This document shows positions 38,869 through 41,285 of a DNA stretch of 41,285 nt, piece by piece. Position numbers and translations under genes: made by a program. The first letter of the stretch is position 1, and every line of letters starts with the position of its first letter. The stretch covers positions 1-41,285 of the forward strand of contig JACVJD010000017.1 of the NCBI GenBank assembly GCA_015711825.1, written 5' to 3'. The notes beneath the pieces are model-generated. The model had not been told where the DNA came from, made no database searches, and was given only the letters and a program-made list of their open reading frames with translations. The stretch comes from Candidatus Solincola daggyaiensis. GTDB taxonomy: Bacteria > Actinomycetota > Geothermincolia > Geothermincolales > RBG-13-55-18.

Positions 38869-38996
38869 GGCACACCTCCTTCGCCCGCCGCCATCGCCTT
38901 GCGCGATCGCGGTACCGCAAGCCGTCCCGGGTTCCAGTGCCGGCCTTGCCGTGTAACCAGGGATGGCCGCGACGACAGCCACCCATAACTATGAAT

Positions 38997-39016
38997 TAAC
39001 GTTTACGTTAACGTTA
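38997..39016 (-). promoter_or_regulatory. palindromic ACGT operator before the AidB-like dehydrogenase
   Basis: TAACGT-TT-ACGTTA (38997-39010) is a perfect palindrome, and a further ACGTTA (39011-39016) abuts it, giving three ACGT cores. It lies about 130 bases before the dehydrogenase ATG, in a locally A/T-rich patch. On the minus strand, CATAGT (complement of 38988-38993) could be the -10 box and TTATAA (complement of 39014-39019) a -35 box with a 20-base spacer, the long spacing preferred by MerR activators. Confidence 0.55.
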
Positions 39017-39067
39017 TAAGAATAATGTTATTTGCTGACTCCCCAGGCTGTCAACAATGCACACCAT

Positions 39068-39286
39068 GGGGTCAGCCCCCGATTTTCGACAAATGGTGCC
39101 AGGCCTCAACTCGCGGGGCCCGCCTTCTCTATGGTGCCGGGCGCCTGCCCTCTCTAGGGGGTCGTTCACTTTTCAATCGCTTTACTTTCCACGCTCCAGG
39201 GCAGGGTTCTGTTGGCCTGCTTTCGCTGCTCGACGGGGTTCGGTCCTAAGTCCGGGCCTGACCCCTCCGACCTCTGTTTCAGGCCC
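39068..39286. repeat. non-coding stretch with GGGGTCAG inverted ends, possible degenerate REP-like element
   Basis: GGGGTCAG (39068-39075) is matched by CTGACCCC (39258-39265), 198 bp apart. A second inverted pair, GGGCCTGA (39254-39261) and TCAGGCCC (39279-39286), makes an 8-bp hairpin overlapping the stop codon of the kinase gene. No coding frame of its own is supported. The same TCAGG core recurs in the hairpin at 40895-40957. Confidence 0.4.
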
Positions 39287-40844
39287 AATGGGAGGCCCGC
39301 TGCACCGCCTTTTTCCAGCCGGCGTAGAGTTTCTCGCGCGTCTCCGCGTCCATGGCTGGCTTGAAGACGCGGTCCACGCGGCGAATGCGCAGGATATCGT
39401 GGGGGTATTTCCACATCCCCGCCGCGATGCCGGTGAAGAAGGCGGCGCCCAGGGCGGTGGCCTCGAGCACCTGCGGGCGCTCCACCTCCGCGTCCAGGAT
39501 GTCCGCCAGGAACTGGAGGAGGAAATCGTTGGCGGAAGCCCCGCCGTCCGCCTTGATCCTCCTCACCGCCATACCGGTGTCCTTCTGCATAGCCTCTATA
39601 ACGTCCTTGCACTGGTAAGCGATGGACTCCAGGGTGGCCCTCACCACCTGCTCCTTGGTGGTGGCGCGGGTGAGTCCGATGACGGTGCCGCGCGCGTAAG
39701 GGTCCCAGTAGGGCGCGGTGAGGCCGGTGAAGGCCGGCACCACGTAGACGCCACCGCAGTCCTCGCAGGCCCGCGCCAGGTCCTGCGACTCCGCCGCGTC
39801 CTTTATTATCTGCAGGTTGTCCCTGAGCCACTGCACGGACGAGCCGGCGCTGGAGATGATCCCCTCCATCATGTAGGTGGTCTTTCCCTCCAGTTTCCAG
39901 GCGATGAGGGGGGTGAGCCGGTGGATGGAAGCCATGGGCTCCTCGCCGGTGTTCACGTCGATGAAGCTGCCGGTGCCGTTGGTGCATTTCACGCTGCCCT
40001 TCTCGAAGCAGGCCTCTCCAAACAGCGCCGCTTGCTGGTCCGCCACCACACAACGGATGGGGATGGGGTCGCCGAAGGCCTCGGTGACGCCGAAATCGCC
40101 CGCCGTCTCCCGTATCTCGGGAAAGACCAGGCCGCCGGGGAGCCCGAAGGGCTTGAGCAGGAGGGGACTCCAGCGCATGCCGAAGGGGTCGTACAGGCCG
40201 GTGGCGCTGACGTTGGAGAAATCGGTGGCGTGCACCGCGCCGCGGGTGTAGTTCCATACCAGCCAGGTGTCCACGGTGCCCAGGCGCAGCTTCCCCGCCG
40301 CCGCCTTCTCCGCCGCGCCCGGCACGTTGTCCAGCACCCAGCGCGCGTGGGCGGAGGATTGCGCGGGGGTAACGGTGAAGTGGGCGGCGGTGATGAGCAG
40401 CTTGCCCACCAGGTTGCGGCGCAGGCCCTCGCTCAGGTGGGCGATGCGCTGGTACGCTCCCCCCGCCAGGTGCAGCAGCTTGAACATGGCGCTGCGGTTG
40501 ACCTTCTCGCAGGCGTCGGACATCCTGGTGTCCTGCCAGGTGATGGCGTTATAGACGGGCTCTCCCGTCTCGGCGTCCCAGATCATGCTGGTGGCCCTCT
40601 GGGTGGCGATACCCATGGCGGCGATCTCCGCCGGCTTGATGCCGGATTCCTCCAGAGCTTTTCGGGTGACTTCCATGCAGCCCTCGAAAAGTACCGCGGG
40701 GTCCTGTTCCGTCCATCCCGGCTGCGGGAATATCTGCGGTATCTCGCGGTACACCTCGCACACCACGTCGGTCTCGCGGTCGAAGATCACCGCCCTTACC
40801 CCGGTGGTGCCCACGTCGTTTACCAGGATGTACTTCTCATCCAC
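39279..40844 (-). CDS. glpK: FGGY-family carbohydrate kinase, glycerol-kinase-like
   Basis: A 521-residue sugar kinase with the actin-like two-domain fold. ATP/substrate motifs are 'DVGTTGVRAVIFD' (10-22), 'GWTEQDP', 'ITWQDTR', 'VADQQAALFG', 'NGTGSF' and the C-terminal 'ADGGASANDFLLQFLADIL' with 'ATALGAAFFTG'. The set is closest to glycerol kinase, which makes sn-glycerol 3-phosphate, though several substrate-loop residues differ and the chain is about 20 residues longer than E. coli GlpK. The start is GTG 40844 behind GGGGG. With two acyl-CoA dehydrogenases nearby, lipid breakdown is a reasonable setting. Confidence 0.88.
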   Translation of the reverse strand: MDEKYILVNDVGTTGVRAVIFDRETDVVCEVYREIPQIFPQPGWTEQDPAVLFEGCMEVTRKALEESGIKPAEIAAMGIATQRATSMIWDAETGEPVYNAITWQDTRMSDACEKVNRSAMFKLLHLAGGAYQRIAHLSEGLRRNLVGKLLITAAHFTVTPAQSSAHARWVLDNVPGAAEKAAAGKLRLGTVDTWLVWNYTRGAVHATDFSNVSATGLYDPFGMRWSPLLLKPFGLPGGLVFPEIRETAGDFGVTEAFGDPIPIRCVVADQQAALFGEACFEKGSVKCTNGTGSFIDVNTGEEPMASIHRLTPLIAWKLEGKTTYMMEGIISSAGSSVQWLRDNLQIIKDAAESQDLARACEDCGGVYVVPAFTGLTAPYWDPYARGTVIGLTRATTKEQVVRATLESIAYQCKDVIEAMQKDTGMAVRRIKADGGASANDFLLQFLADILDAEVERPQVLEATALGAAFFTGIAAGMWKYPHDILRIRRVDRVFKPAMDAETREKLYAGWKKAVQRASHWA

Positions 40845-40894
40845 GTCGCGCCCCCGTTTCTCTCCGTTTTCCCCGCCTCCCCCTATTATAGAGG

Positions 40895-40957
40895 TCAGGT
40901 CTTGAATCTTGAATTCTTTTCCATATTATGGTTGGATATTCAAGATTCAAGACCTGA
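40895..40957. repeat. 20-bp perfect inverted repeat (REP-type hairpin)
   Basis: Arms at 40895-40914 and 40938-40957 are exact reverse complements over 20 bp, separated by 23 bases. Each arm contains a tandem CTTGAAT-CTTGAAT motif after TCAGGT. The A/T-rich hairpin is unlike its GC-rich surroundings. It lies between the start of the kinase gene and the end of the partial repeat-protein gene. It has the look of an extragenic palindrome mobilised by REP-associated transposases, though no transposase is in the window. Confidence 0.65.
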
Positions 40958-40962
40958 TCCCA

Positions 40963-41285
40963 TCAATGCGGGTGGCCGATGGAGTCGTGGGCCCAGGTGC
41001 GGTTCCCCCCGTACACGGCGCGCTCCGCCACCACCGGGAGATCGGAGGTCACGGTGGTGGAGACCTCCCAGGCGGCGACGTACTTCCCCACCTCGTAGGT
41101 GCGGCGGGAGCGGGCGGGCACGGTCTCCCGGGGGCCGGCCACCGCTCCCGTGGCGGTCTGGAAGTCTATGGCAACCGCGGCGGGCTCGTCTCCCGGGTTC
41201 TGCACCAGCACCCAGGTCTCGAACCCCCCTTGCGTGCAGCCCTCGGCCAGGTACCAGGCGGTGGAGGGGGCGGTGACCCCGATGG
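40963..41285 (-). CDS. C-terminus of a secreted repeat protein, cut by the right edge
   Basis: About 106 residues are visible before the stop at 40963. The piece is one copy of the module also seen four times in the polysaccharide deacetylase: it opens with 'WYLAEGCTQGGFETWVLVQNP' and ends with 'VVAERAVYGGNRTWAHDS'. The protein therefore probably continues to the right with more modules and a catalytic or anchor domain. It is likely exported; its full function cannot be judged from here. Confidence 0.85.
   Translation of the reverse strand, partial: IGVTAPSTAWYLAEGCTQGGFETWVLVQNPGDEPAAVAIDFQTATGAVAGPRETVPARSRRTYEVGKYVAAWEVSTTVTSDLPVVAERAVYGGNRTWAHDSIGHPH

Noticed and set aside
1-41285. CRISPR arrays
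   Set aside because: No set of regularly spaced 25-40 base direct repeats was seen on either strand. The repeats found are single inverted repeats, short gene-end duplications or protein modules.

Overview
The window looks like a chromosomal segment of an anaerobic or microaerophilic, high-GC bacterium, most likely a deep-branching member of the Actinomycetota (Geothermincolia, Aquicultoria or OPB41 type). That placement is inference. It rests on high GC with strong AGGAGG-type ribosome binding sites, some genes apparently read from leaderless mRNAs, secreted proteins carrying a repeated 'aEGTt..GFe.wL.l.NP' module, a rubrerythrin, and acyl-CoA dehydrogenases surrounded by TetR and MerR regulators. 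No rRNA gene or universal marker is present to confirm it.

Layout. 1-2680 is the right end of an integrated element: lower-GC hypothetical genes, an excisionase-like DNA-binding protein and a tyrosine recombinase, stopping against the 3' end of a tRNA-Val gene. 2979-6229 (minus) encodes an ABC-2 export system with a TPR protein and a membrane-anchored His-rich protein carrying a jelly-roll domain. 6776-8347 (minus) is an ADP-forming acyl-CoA synthetase alpha-type protein, divergent from a MarR regulator, a CPA2 cation/proton antiporter and a CBS-pair protein (8727-10838). A Crp/Fnr regulator and a 48-residue Cys-rich protein follow.

12155-17081 (plus) is the most interesting block: a DUF255 thioredoxin-fold protein, a cysteine-desulfurase homologue, an IscU scaffold, a double zinc-ribbon protein, a DsrE-family protein, a TusA-like sulfur carrier and a rubrerythrin. 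The desulfurase homologue has lost the PLP-binding lysine (Met202), the neighbouring His, the PLP-contacting Gln and the substrate-binding Arg, but keeps the sulfur-carrying Cys325 loop. The block therefore looks like an Fe-S assembly and sulfur-relay operon whose 'IscS' is not a PLP enzyme.

17297-25858 (mostly minus) holds a small coiled-coil protein, a polysaccharide deacetylase with four C-terminal repeats coupled to a histone-deacetylase-fold protein, two GYD-domain genes (plus strand) with the fossil of a third between them, a Cys-rich membrane protein, and a nucleotide-sugar cluster (family 2 glycosyltransferase, RmlB, RmlC-like, RmlA). 25938-31746 holds a transglutaminase-like protein coupled to a membrane zinc-ribbon protein, an RNase D-like exonuclease and a soluble REC-PAS-PAS-PAS histidine kinase. 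31934-40844 is a fatty-acid or carboxylic-acid metabolism region: three TetR regulators, a VOC protein, two acyl-CoA dehydrogenases, a MerR regulator with an ACGT-type palindromic operator candidate, and a glycerol-kinase-like FGGY kinase. The right edge cuts the C-terminus of another secreted repeat protein.
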